Shown: positions 53,976-63,060, counted from the first letter of the stretch. The stretch is 64,000 nucleotides of DNA from HGM04593 sp045631905 (GCA_045631905.1 JAZQVO010000040.1:89332-153331); one strand, 5' to 3'. Numbers and translations: made by a program. The notes: generated by a model from the letters alone, not told the origin.

Positions 53976-55553
53976 TTATTGTTGCTCAATGAACTTCTCC
54001 TCGCCATAGAGTTTCTGCAACTCAACGAGCATGCCTTTGAGGCTGTCGGTAAGTTCCTCTGTGCCTTCGGTTCCGTAAATATTGTTCAACTCATTTTTGT
54101 CGGCATCGAGGTCGAAGAGCTCCCACTCGCTGTAACCCTCGCCATAGAAGTGAATGAGTTTATACTGCTCTGTGCGTATTCCGTAGTGAGGACGCACCGC
54201 ATGCTCGTCGGGGAACTCATAGTAGTGATAATACAAAGCATTGCGTTTGGGGTTCCACTCTTCGCCTTTTAGCAAGGGGAGAAGCGACTCGCCATGAATA
54301 TCGGCAGGAATTTCGGCACCGGCAAGCTCCAATATGGTGGGAGCATAGTCGATATTCTGAACAAGTTGTGTAACATCGCCCTTTATACCGCCGGGCAAAC
54401 GCATGAGCAAAGGTGTGCGGAAAGACTCCTCGTACATGAAACGTTTGTCGAACCAGCCGTGCTCACCCATGTAGAAACCTTGGTCCGAGGTGTAGACAAT
54501 AAGAGTGTTCTCCATGAGACCGTTCTTCTCGAGATAGTCGAGTACAACGCCAATATTGCGGTCTACCGAGGTAATCACGCGCAAATAATCGCGCATATAT
54601 TGCTGGAACTTCCATGCATCGAGCTCCTTGCCTTTGAGCCCTGCCGATTTAAATTTTGCAATAACCTCGTTGTAATGAGCGTCCCATGCTGCTTTTTGTT
54701 CGGGGTCCATGGTGCGATATATGCGACGGCCCCACTCTTCGAGGTCGGGACGGCTATGTATTGCGCTATCTTTGTCGGCCATTTTAAGGTCGTATACAAT
54801 ATCCATATCTTTTGATATAGACATCTTTTGCTCGCTTGCCGCGCGACGGCCTTTATAATCGTCGTAGAAAGTCTCGGGCAAGGGGAAGTTGCTGTCGGCA
54901 AAGAGGTCGAGGTCGCAAGTATCGGGCATCCATGTGCGGTGAGGAGCCTTGTGGTGCAACAACAAGCAGAAGGGTTTCTCCTTGTTGCGTATAGAGTCGA
55001 GCCACTCTATTGCAAGGTCTGTGGTTATGTTTGTTGCATATCCTTTACGCACAACCTTCTCGCCATTCTTTATAAATGTGGGGTTATAGTAGTCGCCCTG
55101 ACCTACGAGAATATCCCAATAATTGAAACCTGTCGGGTCTGATGTCAAGTGCCACTTACCGATAACAGCTGTTTCGTATCCCTGCTGTTGCAACAATTTG
55201 GGATACGTCTGCTGGCCACCGTCGAACGAAGAGCTATTGTCGGTAAAACCGTTGGCAAGGCTGTGCTTACCTGTGAGCATACATGCACGCGAAGGACCAC
55301 TAATTGAGTTTGCCACAAAACTATTGGTAAAACGCACACCCTCGTTGGCTATACGGTCGATATTCGGAGTTTTTATATACGTTGTGTCATAGGCACTAAT
55401 AGTTTGATAAGAGTGGTCGTCACACATGATATACAAAATATTCATGGGCTTCGCCTCTTCTGCCTTTTTACCACACGACGTCATAGGCATTATGGCTGCA
55501 CCTGCCACCGATACGCACAACAGATGTTTCAAATTTTCGAACATTTTACTCAT
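53976..55553 (-). CDS. S1-family sulfatase lipoprotein (N-acetylglucosamine-6-sulfatase-like)
   Basis: A 525-residue sulfatase that removes sulfate esters from host glycans. The lipobox M-P-M-T-S-C puts the lipidated Cys at 27, so it is probably outer-membrane or periplasmic. Asp45 and Asp46 bind metal. The formylglycine motif S-G-P-S-R-A-C-M-L-T-G starts at Ser85, a Ser-type site matching the adjacent anaerobic maturase. A H-H-K-A-P-H-R-T-W-M segment near 199-208 resembles the S1_11 subfamily, which includes Bacteroides GlcNAc-6-sulfatases. Subfamily and substrate are inferred from memory of motifs and from the GlcNAc-related neighbours. Confidence 0.9.
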   Translation of the reverse strand: MSKMFENLKHLLCVSVAGAAIMPMTSCGKKAEEAKPMNILYIMCDDHSYQTISAYDTTYIKTPNIDRIANEGVRFTNSFVANSISGPSRACMLTGKHSLANGFTDNSSSFDGGQQTYPKLLQQQGYETAVIGKWHLTSDPTGFNYWDILVGQGDYYNPTFIKNGEKVVRKGYATNITTDLAIEWLDSIRNKEKPFCLLLHHKAPHRTWMPDTCDLDLFADSNFPLPETFYDDYKGRRAASEQKMSISKDMDIVYDLKMADKDSAIHSRPDLEEWGRRIYRTMDPEQKAAWDAHYNEVIAKFKSAGLKGKELDAWKFQQYMRDYLRVITSVDRNIGVVLDYLEKNGLMENTLIVYTSDQGFYMGEHGWFDKRFMYEESFRTPLLMRLPGGIKGDVTQLVQNIDYAPTILELAGAEIPADIHGESLLPLLKGEEWNPKRNALYYHYYEFPDEHAVRPHYGIRTEQYKLIHFYGEGYSEWELFDLDADKNELNNIYGTEGTEELTDSLKGMLVELQKLYGEEKFIEQQ

Positions 55554-55623
55554 AATTATCAGTTTTTAAATTCAATTCCCAATTAAAGTTCCAAGCGCGA
55601 ACTTACAACTTCGTGCTTAAAGG

Positions 55624-55631
55624 CAAAAATA
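55624..55631 (-). promoter_or_regulatory. Putative -7 box for the sulfatase operon
   Basis: TATTTTTG on the minus strand, about 70 bases before the sulfatase ATG; no clear -33 element. Confidence 0.3.
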
Positions 55632-55726
55632 TAATATTATATTTAAAATTCACTATTTTTACTTCTATTTTTACAAAAAATAAACATTCAATCAGCGTTG
55701 TTTACAGAGGCGACGACCGACCTACA

Positions 55727-55765
55727 TAAAAAAAGGCAAGCAACCAGGTTGCTTGCCTTTTTAAA
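55727..55765. terminator. Terminator of the ROK kinase gene
   Basis: A 16-bp stem AAAAAGGCAAGCAACC with its complement and a one- to three-base loop, flanked by A and T runs. It separates the ROK gene from the sulfatase operon downstream on the same strand. Confidence 0.82.
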
Positions 55766-55781
55766 ATCAAAATATAACGTA

Positions 55782-56741
55782 TTAATCCTTCCAACCGAGA
55801 GCCGAAGCACCGAGCACAGCAGCATCGGCACCGGGCAAAGAAGATTTAAGAACCTTCACCTTGTCCTTCCACAAGAATACCACGTTCTCGTTCATGCGCT
55901 TGCGAATAGGCTCCAACAAGAGGTCGCCTGCATTTGCAAGACCACCGAAGAGCACAATAGCCTCGGGAGCCGAGAAGGCGATAAAGTTACAGAAAGCATC
56001 GCCAAGAACACCACCTGTAAAGTCGAATATCTCATTTGCAAGTTCGTCGCCCTTCATTGCGGCATCGTAAAGCATCTTCGATGTAAGTTCGTTGATGCAA
56101 CCCTCGCGCAACAAGCTGGGCTGGTCGCGCTCAACAAGCCATTTTTTTGCTGTGCGTACAATACCTGTTGCCGATGCATAAGTCTCCAAGCAATCGACAC
56201 GACCGCAACCACACTGACGGCCTTCGAGCACGGGAGCTGTAACGTGCCCCAACTCACCGGCAAAGCCATCGTGGCCATATATGAGCTGACCGTTGGCAAC
56301 AACACCGCTACCGACACCGGTACCCAATGTTATGTAGATAAAATCTTTCATACCCTGTGCAACGCCATACTTCATCTCACCAATAGCGGCGGCATTTGCA
56401 TCGTTGGTAATTTTTGTGGGGATACCTGTCTTTTTCTCAACCAACCAGCCGAGGGGCACAATACCCTTCCAGGGAAGGTTGGCGGCATTTACTATCTCGC
56501 CGGTGTAGTAGTTTGCCATGGGAGCACCAATACCCACACCCTCTATTTTGCCCTGTACGCCACACTGCTCGGCAAGCTTGCCTATTACCGCAGCAAGAGT
56601 ATCGGTATATTCCTCTATGTCGGGGTGAGCCTGAGTCTTTGTAGTGTCATCTTTTGCAAGGATATTACCCTTAGCATCAACAAGACCTATCACGGTATTT
56701 GTACCTCCAAGGTCGATTCCAATTACATACTTTTCGTCCAT
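55782..56741 (-). CDS. ROK-family sugar kinase (glucokinase / N-acetylglucosamine kinase type)
   Basis: A 319-residue ROK kinase. It has the ATP-phosphate motif D-L-G-G-T-N near 10-15, catalytic Asp114 in N-D-A-N-A-A, the substrate/zinc motif E163-L-G-H166, and the zinc cysteines C177, C179 and C184. No DNA-binding domain is present, so it is an enzyme rather than a NagC-type repressor. Glucose, GlcNAc or ManNAc could be the substrate; the surrounding hexosaminidase, sulfatase and NagB-like genes favour an amino sugar, which is an inference. It is monocistronic with a terminator after it. Confidence 0.9.
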   Translation of the reverse strand: MDEKYVIGIDLGGTNTVIGLVDAKGNILAKDDTTKTQAHPDIEEYTDTLAAVIGKLAEQCGVQGKIEGVGIGAPMANYYTGEIVNAANLPWKGIVPLGWLVEKKTGIPTKITNDANAAAIGEMKYGVAQGMKDFIYITLGTGVGSGVVANGQLIYGHDGFAGELGHVTAPVLEGRQCGCGRVDCLETYASATGIVRTAKKWLVERDQPSLLREGCINELTSKMLYDAAMKGDELANEIFDFTGGVLGDAFCNFIAFSAPEAIVLFGGLANAGDLLLEPIRKRMNENVVFLWKDKVKVLKSSLPGADAAVLGASALGWKD

Positions 56742-56792
56742 ACTATAATATTTTTGTTATAAAGTTTTTAAATCTCGGTTGAGTACACTTTG

Positions 56793-56800
56793 CGAATATA
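56793..56800 (-). promoter_or_regulatory. Putative -7 box for the ROK kinase gene
   Basis: TATATTCG on the minus strand, about 52 bases before the start codon. A CTTG lies 18 bases upstream as a possible -33. Confidence 0.38.
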
Positions 56801-56912
56801 GGTAAAAAAGAGATATAGCAAGCTATCTGAACGATAAAAAAAACGAAAAAGAGCATAAAGAGCCTTCCGCCCCACAAAAAACAGTGTTCCCGGCAAAAAG
56901 TAAATGTTTTTT

Positions 56913-56943
56913 TTTGTTCTCGCCTCGGGTTGCACTATTTTTG
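56913..56943 (+). promoter_or_regulatory. Promoter of the GH20 hexosaminidase gene
   Basis: TTTG (56913-56916), exactly 19 bases, then TATTTTTG (56936-56943): an ideal Bacteroidota promoter, 32 bases before the ATG. Confidence 0.68.
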
Positions 56944-56975
56944 CAAAAACAAAAAACCTTTAATATAATTAATTT

Positions 56976-58616
56976 ATGACAAAGAGAGTAATATCGTTTT
57001 TTATCGCCTTTGCGCTTGCCGTAACACTCCCGGCGCAGAAGGTAGACAGGCTGACCGTGTTACCCCAACCACAAAAGATGGTCATGGGCACAGCCGGTAG
57101 CAACTTCGAGCTTAACCCCGAAACAAAAATCGTAAATTTTATCGAAAGCAAAGAGAGCAAGCATGCTATTGCCGAAATACAACGCCTTGCAGTAGAGCTC
57201 TTCGGTAAAAAACTAAAAAAAGCATCAGCTGTTAAGGGAGACAACAACATTATTATAAGAAGCAACAGCTCTTTGGCCGAGGAGGGTTACAAACTCGAAA
57301 TTCTACCCGAGAACATAATTATTCAGGCAAAAAGCGCGACAGGAGTATTTTATGCAGTGCAGACACTTAAACAGATTGTCCCCGTACAAGCCTACGAAAC
57401 ACCTATCGACCTGCAAAAGCTCAACCTGCCCACCCTGCAGATAGAGGACACCCCCCACTTTGCCTACCGTGGCTTTATGCTCGATTGTTCGCGTCACTTT
57501 TGGGACGTAAACACAGTTAAGGAGATTATAGACATTTTGGCTCTCCACAAGATGAACCGTCTGCACTGGCACCTCACCGAGGACCAAGGCTGGCGCATAG
57601 AGATAAAAAAATACCCCCTGCTCACCGAGATAGGCAGCCTGCGCGAGCAGACAACCACAGGACACAACGAAGGTTTCGACGGTATACCCTACGGTGGTTA
57701 CTACACACAAAAAGATGTTAAAGAAATAGTAAAATATGCACAAGAGCGTTTCATAACCATAATCCCCGAGATTGAAATTCCCGGTCACTCACTCGGTGCA
57801 CTATGCGCCTACCCATGGCTTGGCTGTCGTGGCGAGGAGGGCAACTACAAAACATGGCCCATGTGGGGTGTATCGCCACAAATTGCCTGTGCCGGAAAAG
57901 AGAGCAGTTTCAAATTCTGGGAAGATGTTCTTGGCGAGATTATAAAGCTGTTCCCAAGCGAATATATCCACATAGGTGGCGACGAAGCACCTCGCGACGA
58001 GTGGAAGGTGTGCCCCTTGTGTCAGAAGCGCATTAAAGACAACAACCTTAAAAACGAAGCCGAGTTGCAATCATATGTAACACACCGCGTCGAGGAGTTC
58101 CTCAACAAGCACAACCGCAAGCTCATAGGCTGGGACGAGATTCTCGAGGGCGGAGTAAGCCAAAGCGCAACCATCATGTCGTGGCGTGGAGCCAACGGCG
58201 GTATCAAAGCGGCGCAAAAGGGCAACTATGTAATTATGACCCCCAACAACCACTGCTACCTCGACTACTTCCAAACAACCGACAAAAAAGACGAGCCCGA
58301 CGCAATAGGCGGTTATGTACCTTTGAGCAAAGCCTACGAGCTCAACCCCTACGACAAGCTCACCCCCGAGCAACAAAAATACATCTTGGGAGTTCAGGGC
58401 AACCTATGGTGCGAATACGTGCCCACACGCATGCAACTACAATACATGGCGTTGCCTCGCCTTGGTGCCATAGCCGAGATAGGTTGGAGCAACCCCGCAC
58501 CCGACAAAAAAGATACTCGCGACTTTGTTGAGCGTGCCAAACACCTTTCACGTTACTATTCGGTGTTCGGTTGGAACTTTGCAAAACACTTTTTCGAGGG
58601 TGTAACAAACAAATAA
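56976..58616 (+). CDS. Beta-N-acetylhexosaminidase (GH20)
   Basis: A 546-residue secreted exo-glycosidase that releases terminal GlcNAc or GalNAc from glycans. The signal peptide spans about 1-20. The N-terminal GH20b domain (about 23-145) is followed by the catalytic barrel, starting Y-R-G-F-M-L-D-C-S-R-H-F near 164-175. The H-W-H-L-T-E-D-Q-G-W-R motif follows near 193-203, and the catalytic pair Asp336-Glu337 lies in H-I-G-G-D-E. A tryptophan-lined W-G-A-N region and N-L-W-C-E-Y near 466-471 complete the site. There is no C-terminal carbohydrate-binding module. The gene has its own promoter and terminator. Confidence 0.95.
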   Translation: MTKRVISFFIAFALAVTLPAQKVDRLTVLPQPQKMVMGTAGSNFELNPETKIVNFIESKESKHAIAEIQRLAVELFGKKLKKASAVKGDNNIIIRSNSSLAEEGYKLEILPENIIIQAKSATGVFYAVQTLKQIVPVQAYETPIDLQKLNLPTLQIEDTPHFAYRGFMLDCSRHFWDVNTVKEIIDILALHKMNRLHWHLTEDQGWRIEIKKYPLLTEIGSLREQTTTGHNEGFDGIPYGGYYTQKDVKEIVKYAQERFITIIPEIEIPGHSLGALCAYPWLGCRGEEGNYKTWPMWGVSPQIACAGKESSFKFWEDVLGEIIKLFPSEYIHIGGDEAPRDEWKVCPLCQKRIKDNNLKNEAELQSYVTHRVEEFLNKHNRKLIGWDEILEGGVSQSATIMSWRGANGGIKAAQKGNYVIMTPNNHCYLDYFQTTDKKDEPDAIGGYVPLSKAYELNPYDKLTPEQQKYILGVQGNLWCEYVPTRMQLQYMALPRLGAIAEIGWSNPAPDKKDTRDFVERAKHLSRYYSVFGWNFAKHFFEGVTNK

Positions 58617-58634
58617 AACAGATAACCGACATAT

Positions 58635-58676
58635 AATTAAATAGAGGCTACATGCGCATGTAGCCTCTATTTAATT
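58635..58676. terminator. Perfectly palindromic bidirectional terminator
   Basis: A 42-base perfect palindrome (21-bp arms, core AGAGGCTACATGC) between the convergent hexosaminidase and small lipoprotein genes. Confidence 0.83.
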
Positions 58677-58695
58677 TGTACCGTAAAAACGTTTA

Positions 58696-59031
58696 TTACT
58701 TTTTCTCGTTGTTTATCATAATACGACGAATTTGTGTCGCCATACGGCTCACCATATTATAAGCATTTGAACGGCGTTGATAAACAGCATATGCCTCTTT
58801 ATCCTCTTTATTGACATACATATACTTCGCAGCCTCCTTGGGAAACTCCTCGTTCACCTCGTTTATCTCGAAGCGAAACTGCTTCATAAGCTCAACAACC
58901 TCGGCCGGCGACGATGCCATCTTCAACTGCTCTTTTGTGTTGTTGCAAACCTCCTCGTAACTCTCAATATAGCTTTTTCCGCAAGAGACCATGAGCAGTG
59001 CGGTAAAAAGCGCAACAAAAATCTTCTTCAT
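58696..59031 (-). CDS. Small lipoprotein of unknown function
   Basis: A 111-residue protein with a clear lipoprotein signal: M-K-K-I-F, hydrophobic core, then L-M-V-S-C with the lipidated Cys at residue 17. The mature part is charged and helical (E-S-Y-E-E-V-C-N-N-T-K near 24-34, F-P-K-E-A-A-K-Y-M near 62-70) and resembles small Bacteroidales lipoproteins of unknown role. It is a single gene between the hexosaminidase and the sialate esterase, transcribed opposite to both. Confidence 0.75.
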   Translation of the reverse strand: MKKIFVALFTALLMVSCGKSYIESYEEVCNNTKEQLKMASSPAEVVELMKQFRFEINEVNEEFPKEAAKYMYVNKEDKEAYAVYQRRSNAYNMVSRMATQIRRIMINNEKK

Positions 59032-59264
59032 ATCAAATATTCACTATTTATATCAAAAAAAACAGATACACTTTAAGGTGCTGTGCAAAGATATTATTTT
59101 TTTTAACAAGCATAAGAAACTGTCCTAAATTCTTTCAAAAAAATATCGGGCATCATACAAGCATAACATGACAAAAGAATATCGACCAATCACGCGCACC
59201 ACGCAATATGCATGAGAGACGGATTTTTTACAAAAAAACAAATCGCAAATAACAATAAAAACAT

Positions 59265-59272
59265 TATATTCG
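59265..59272 (+). promoter_or_regulatory. Putative -7 box for the sialate O-acetylesterase gene
   Basis: TATATTCG, a TAnnTTCG variant, about 20 bases before the start codon. Confidence 0.38.
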
Positions 59273-59291
59273 CAGACATAAAACACCAACC

Positions 59292-61376
59292 ATGAAAAAA
59301 ACAATATTAATATTTGCCACCTTGCTCATAAGCTTTGCAACTGTGGCACAAGAGAGAATTAAAGTTGCCTGCATAGGCAACAGTGTTACCTACGGATACA
59401 CACATGCCGACCCGGCCAAGACATCATACCCCAGTTGCTTGGGCAAAATGTTGGGCGATGGCTATACAGTTGGAAATTTCGGTAAATCGGGAGCCACGCT
59501 GCTCGACAAAGGACACCGCCCCTACACCCAACAAACCGAATACAAAAACGCCCTCGAATTTGCGCCGGATATTGCAATAATACACCTTGGGCTCAACGAC
59601 ACCGACCCGCGTAACTGGCCCAACCACCGCGACCATTTTATACCCAACTACCTCGCGCTCATCGACACCTTGCGCCAGATAAACCCCGATGTAGAGATTA
59701 AAATATGTCGCATGACACCTATCTTTCACTGGCACAAACGCTTCAAGAGCGGTACACGCGACTGGTATTGGCAAATTCAAGAAGCAATAGAGGAGACAGC
59801 CTCCATAGCCGGTGTCGAGCTCATCGACCTGCAAGAGTTCCTATACCACCGCCCCGACCTCATGCCCGATGCTCTGCACCCCAATGAGCAAGGAGCCGAA
59901 ATTCTTGCCCGCAGAATATACTCGGCAATAACAGGAGACTTTGGCGGGCTGTCGTTGCCTACAATATATAGCGACAACATGGTGGTGCAACAGGGAGAGC
60001 CCTTTGTTTTAAGCGGTAGAGCAAATGCCGGCGACAAGGTTACAGCCCGTTTCGACAAACAGAAGAAGAGCACCAAGGCCGGCAAAAACGGCAAATGGGA
60101 GATACGTTTCAAGCCCATGAAAGCCGACGGCAAGAACCACACTATCACCATAGAGTGTGGCGATGAAAAGAGAATATTCAACAACATTGCCATAGGAGAG
60201 GTGTGGCTCTGTTCGGGACAGTCGAACATGGCATTTATGGTAAAAGAGAGTTCGCACAAAGAGGAGAGCCTCGACGATTGCGACAAGAAAGACGTGCGCC
60301 TCTACGACATGAAACCCAGAGTATACACCGATAATGTAGAGTGGGTTGTGAACGACCTCGAAAGCCTCAACAACCACGACTACTACCTGCCCACAAGCTG
60401 GAAAAAGAGCAACAAAGAGACAACCGCCTCGTTCTCGGCCGTAGCATACCACTTTGGTGCCATGCTTGCCGACTCCCTCGGAGTACCTGTCGGGCTCATA
60501 TGCAACGCCATAGGAGGAGCAACCACCGAGTCCTTCATCGACCGCAAGACACTCGAATGGGACCCCACGCTGGTGGATATTCTATACGACTGGCGTAACA
60601 ACGACATGATTCAAGACTGGTGCCGTGGTCGTGCATCGTTAAATACAAAAAGGAGCAAAAACCCGATGCAACGCCACCCCTACGAACCCGCTTACCTCTA
60701 CGAGACAGGCATCTCGCCCATCGCCACATACCCCATAAAAGGTGCTATATGGTACCAAGGAGAGTCGAACGCCCACAACGTAGAACTACACGAAAAGATA
60801 TTCCCGGCACTTGTCGATAGCTGGCGACGCACATGGAAAAACCAAGAGATGCCCTTCTACTTTGTTCAGCTATCGAGCATAGAACGCCCCTCGTGGCCAC
60901 ACTTCCGCGACTCGCAACGTCGCTTGGCGTGCGCGATAGAGAACTGCGATTTTGTGGTATCGAGCGACAAGGGAGCCCGCTGGAACGTACACCCCACGGA
61001 GAAAAAACCCATAGGCGAACGACTTGCACACCGAGCCCTGCACAGCACATACGGCAAAAAACATCTAACACCCTGTGGCCCCACCATAAAGAGAGCCGTA
61101 AGAAAAGGTAACAGCATTATACTCACCTTCGACAACGCCACAAGTTTGAAGAGTAGCGACGGCAAAGAGCTGAGAACATTTGAGGTTGCAGGGAAAAAAG
61201 GCATGTTCTTCCCGGCCGAAGTTGTTCAGATAAAAGGGAACACCATAAAGGTTCGCAGCTGCGATGTAGAGGTACCCTGCCGTGTGCGCTACGGCTGGCA
61301 GCCCTACACCACCGCAAACCTTGTGAACGACGAGGGACTGCCTGCAAGCACATTCGAGGTAAGTACCGAAAAGTAA
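59292..61376 (+). CDS. Two-domain sialate O-acetylesterase
   Basis: A 694-residue secreted esterase with two predicted SGNH-type catalytic domains. After the signal peptide (about 1-20), the N-terminal SGNH hydrolase (about 23-215) has its block-I nucleophile Ser31 in C-I-G-N-S, and D-A-L-H-P-N-E-Q-G near 192-200. The second domain (about 300-600) is the sialate O-acetylesterase (SASA/DUF303) family: S-G-Q-S-N-M near 308-313, W-Y-Q-G-E-S-N near 487-493. The same two-domain plan is seen in Tannerella NanS and Bacteroides EstA. It should remove acetyl groups from sialic acid so that sialidases can act. No sialidase gene is in the window. Confidence 0.92.
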   Translation: MKKTILIFATLLISFATVAQERIKVACIGNSVTYGYTHADPAKTSYPSCLGKMLGDGYTVGNFGKSGATLLDKGHRPYTQQTEYKNALEFAPDIAIIHLGLNDTDPRNWPNHRDHFIPNYLALIDTLRQINPDVEIKICRMTPIFHWHKRFKSGTRDWYWQIQEAIEETASIAGVELIDLQEFLYHRPDLMPDALHPNEQGAEILARRIYSAITGDFGGLSLPTIYSDNMVVQQGEPFVLSGRANAGDKVTARFDKQKKSTKAGKNGKWEIRFKPMKADGKNHTITIECGDEKRIFNNIAIGEVWLCSGQSNMAFMVKESSHKEESLDDCDKKDVRLYDMKPRVYTDNVEWVVNDLESLNNHDYYLPTSWKKSNKETTASFSAVAYHFGAMLADSLGVPVGLICNAIGGATTESFIDRKTLEWDPTLVDILYDWRNNDMIQDWCRGRASLNTKRSKNPMQRHPYEPAYLYETGISPIATYPIKGAIWYQGESNAHNVELHEKIFPALVDSWRRTWKNQEMPFYFVQLSSIERPSWPHFRDSQRRLACAIENCDFVVSSDKGARWNVHPTEKKPIGERLAHRALHSTYGKKHLTPCGPTIKRAVRKGNSIILTFDNATSLKSSDGKELRTFEVAGKKGMFFPAEVVQIKGNTIKVRSCDVEVPCRVRYGWQPYTTANLVNDEGLPASTFEVSTEK

Positions 61377-61471
61377 AAACCTTCTTATGTAATAGCACAA
61401 CCTATCAAGGACAATGTGACGTTTCACCCAAGATTGGTTCTGCCATATAACAGCAGACACAAGTTACACAC

Positions 61472-61512
61472 ATAATAAAAGCGCTTGCGAGCCTCGCAAG
61501 CGCTTTTATTAC
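61472..61512. terminator. Terminator of kbl
   Basis: AATAAAAGCGCTTGCGAG with its complement forms an 18-bp stem and a very short loop. It lies 16 bases beyond the kbl stop; the esterase gene converges from the other side. Confidence 0.85.
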
Positions 61513-61527
61513 ATATATTTTTTCTCT

Positions 61528-62718
61528 TTATTTTATGACACCAAGCTCCTTGCCCACCTTAATGAAAGCGGCGATAGCACGGTCGAGATGCTCGGGCTCG
61601 TGAGCGGCAGATAGCTGAACACGGATACGTGCCTGACCTTTGGGAACAACAGGGTAATAGAAACCTGTTACAAAGATACCCTCCTCGGCCATCTTCTGCG
61701 CAAACACCTGCGAGAGCGGTGCATCGTAAAGCATGACAGCACAAATAGCCGACTGAGTGGGCTTAATATCGAAACCAGCGGCAAGCATCTTGTCGCGGAA
61801 GTAGTTCACATTGCTCTGCAACTTTGCATGGAGAGCGTCGCTCTCGGAAAGCATCTTGAACATCTCTATCGAAGCACCAACCACCGAAGGGGGAAGGGAG
61901 TTGGAGAAGAGATAGGGGCGCGAACGCTGACGCAACATATCAATAATCTCCTTGCGACCTGTGGTGAAACCACCAACTGCACCACCAAAAGCCTTTCCAA
62001 GTGTTCCTGTAAATATATCTATGCGACCATAGCAGTCAAACTGCTCGGCAACACCATGACCTGTTGCACCAACCACGCCTGCCGAGTGGCTCTCGTCGAC
62101 CATCACCAGCGCATCGTACTTTTCGGCAAGGTCACAAATTTTATCCATGGGAGCAACATTACCGTCCATAGAGAAGACACCATCGGTGACGATTATGCGG
62201 TAACGCTGAGCCTGAGCCTCCTGCAAGCAACGCTCCAAGTCGGCCATGTCGGCGTTAGCATAACGATAGCGTTGAGCCTTACACAAACGCACACCATCGA
62301 TTATAGAGGCATGGTTCAATGAGTCGGAAATAATTGCATCTTCGGCAGTGAAGAGAGGCTCGAAAAGACCACCGTTTGCGTCGAAGCATGCAGCATAGAG
62401 AATAGTATCCTCGGTCTTGAAGTAGGCCGATACAGCCTTCTCCAGCTCTTTGTGATAGTCTTGTGTACCACAAATAAAACGCACCGACGACATACCGAAA
62501 CCACGCTCCTCCATAGCCTGCTCGGCAGCCTTTATGAGGCGAGGGTTATTCGACAAACCAAGGTAGTTGTTTGCACAAAAGTTCAAAGCCTTTGAACCAT
62601 CTTCGAGAGTAATCTCGGCAAACTGGTGTGAAGCAATATTGCGCTCTCTCTTATACAAGCCGGCAGCATCTATTGCAGCCAACTCGTCTTTAAGGTGTTG
62701 TTGAAATTTACCGTACAT
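61528..62718 (-). CDS. kbl: Glycine C-acetyltransferase (2-amino-3-ketobutyrate-CoA ligase)
   Basis: A PLP-dependent enzyme that splits 2-amino-3-oxobutyrate with CoA into glycine and acetyl-CoA, the second step of threonine breakdown. The 396-residue protein has the alpha-oxoamine synthase signatures: N-N-Y-L-G-L near 50-55, D-E-S-H-S near 208-212, and the PLP lysine K242 in T-L-G-K-A-F-G-G. A divergent tdh-type gene (63061 onward) encodes the first step, which supports this function over AKB-independent relatives such as BioF or serine palmitoyltransferase. Confidence 0.95.
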   Translation of the reverse strand: MYGKFQQHLKDELAAIDAAGLYKRERNIASHQFAEITLEDGSKALNFCANNYLGLSNNPRLIKAAEQAMEERGFGMSSVRFICGTQDYHKELEKAVSAYFKTEDTILYAACFDANGGLFEPLFTAEDAIISDSLNHASIIDGVRLCKAQRYRYANADMADLERCLQEAQAQRYRIIVTDGVFSMDGNVAPMDKICDLAEKYDALVMVDESHSAGVVGATGHGVAEQFDCYGRIDIFTGTLGKAFGGAVGGFTTGRKEIIDMLRQRSRPYLFSNSLPPSVVGASIEMFKMLSESDALHAKLQSNVNYFRDKMLAAGFDIKPTQSAICAVMLYDAPLSQVFAQKMAEEGIFVTGFYYPVVPKGQARIRVQLSAAHEPEHLDRAIAAFIKVGKELGVIK

Positions 62719-62763
62719 TTTATATCTTGCTTTAGAAATTTATAAATACTTTTTTCAAGCACA

Positions 62764-62796
62764 CAAATGTACCTCTTTTATTAGAAATTTCACAAA
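62764..62796 (-). promoter_or_regulatory. Promoter of kbl
   Basis: On the minus strand, TTTG (62796-62793), 21 bases, then TACATTTG (62771-62764), about 45 bases before the kbl ATG. Confidence 0.52.
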
Positions 62797-63003
62797 TTTC
62801 ACAAACAAATATTTGTACTGCGAGGAATATAATTAAAAGCATTCTGACAGAAAAAGAGAGTGTAGACGATAACAGAAAGCAAGTTTTACATAAAGCACGT
62901 ATAAAATTCCAGAACTGCTACAAATATGTAAAAATAATATAAATTATGGCAGCTTTTCTCCTAAAAAAGCCAGCAAAGAGGGATGTATAATAAAATTTAG
63001 CTG

Positions 63004-63011
63004 TATATTCG
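63004..63011 (+). promoter_or_regulatory. Putative -7 box for tdh
   Basis: TATATTCG, a TAnnTTCG variant, 50 bases before the tdh ATG. Confidence 0.38.
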
Positions 63012-63060
63012 CGATATAAACATCTATGGATATATAAAATCAAAAACATATTATAGCATT

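Larger units (their letters stand above)
62719..63060. other. Intergenic region between divergent kbl and tdh
   Basis: A 342-base AT-rich stretch without a supported gene. It holds a kbl promoter (62764-62796) and a tdh -7 box (63004-63011), 208 bases apart. I see no clear riboswitch or hairpin; the middle (about 62800-62990) is unexplained. Confidence 0.6.

Noticed and set aside
55698..56762. 354-codon plus-strand frame over the ROK kinase gene
   Set aside because: It is antisense to a gene with intact catalytic and zinc motifs, begins inside the terminator region, and is Cys/Thr-rich without a recognisable domain.
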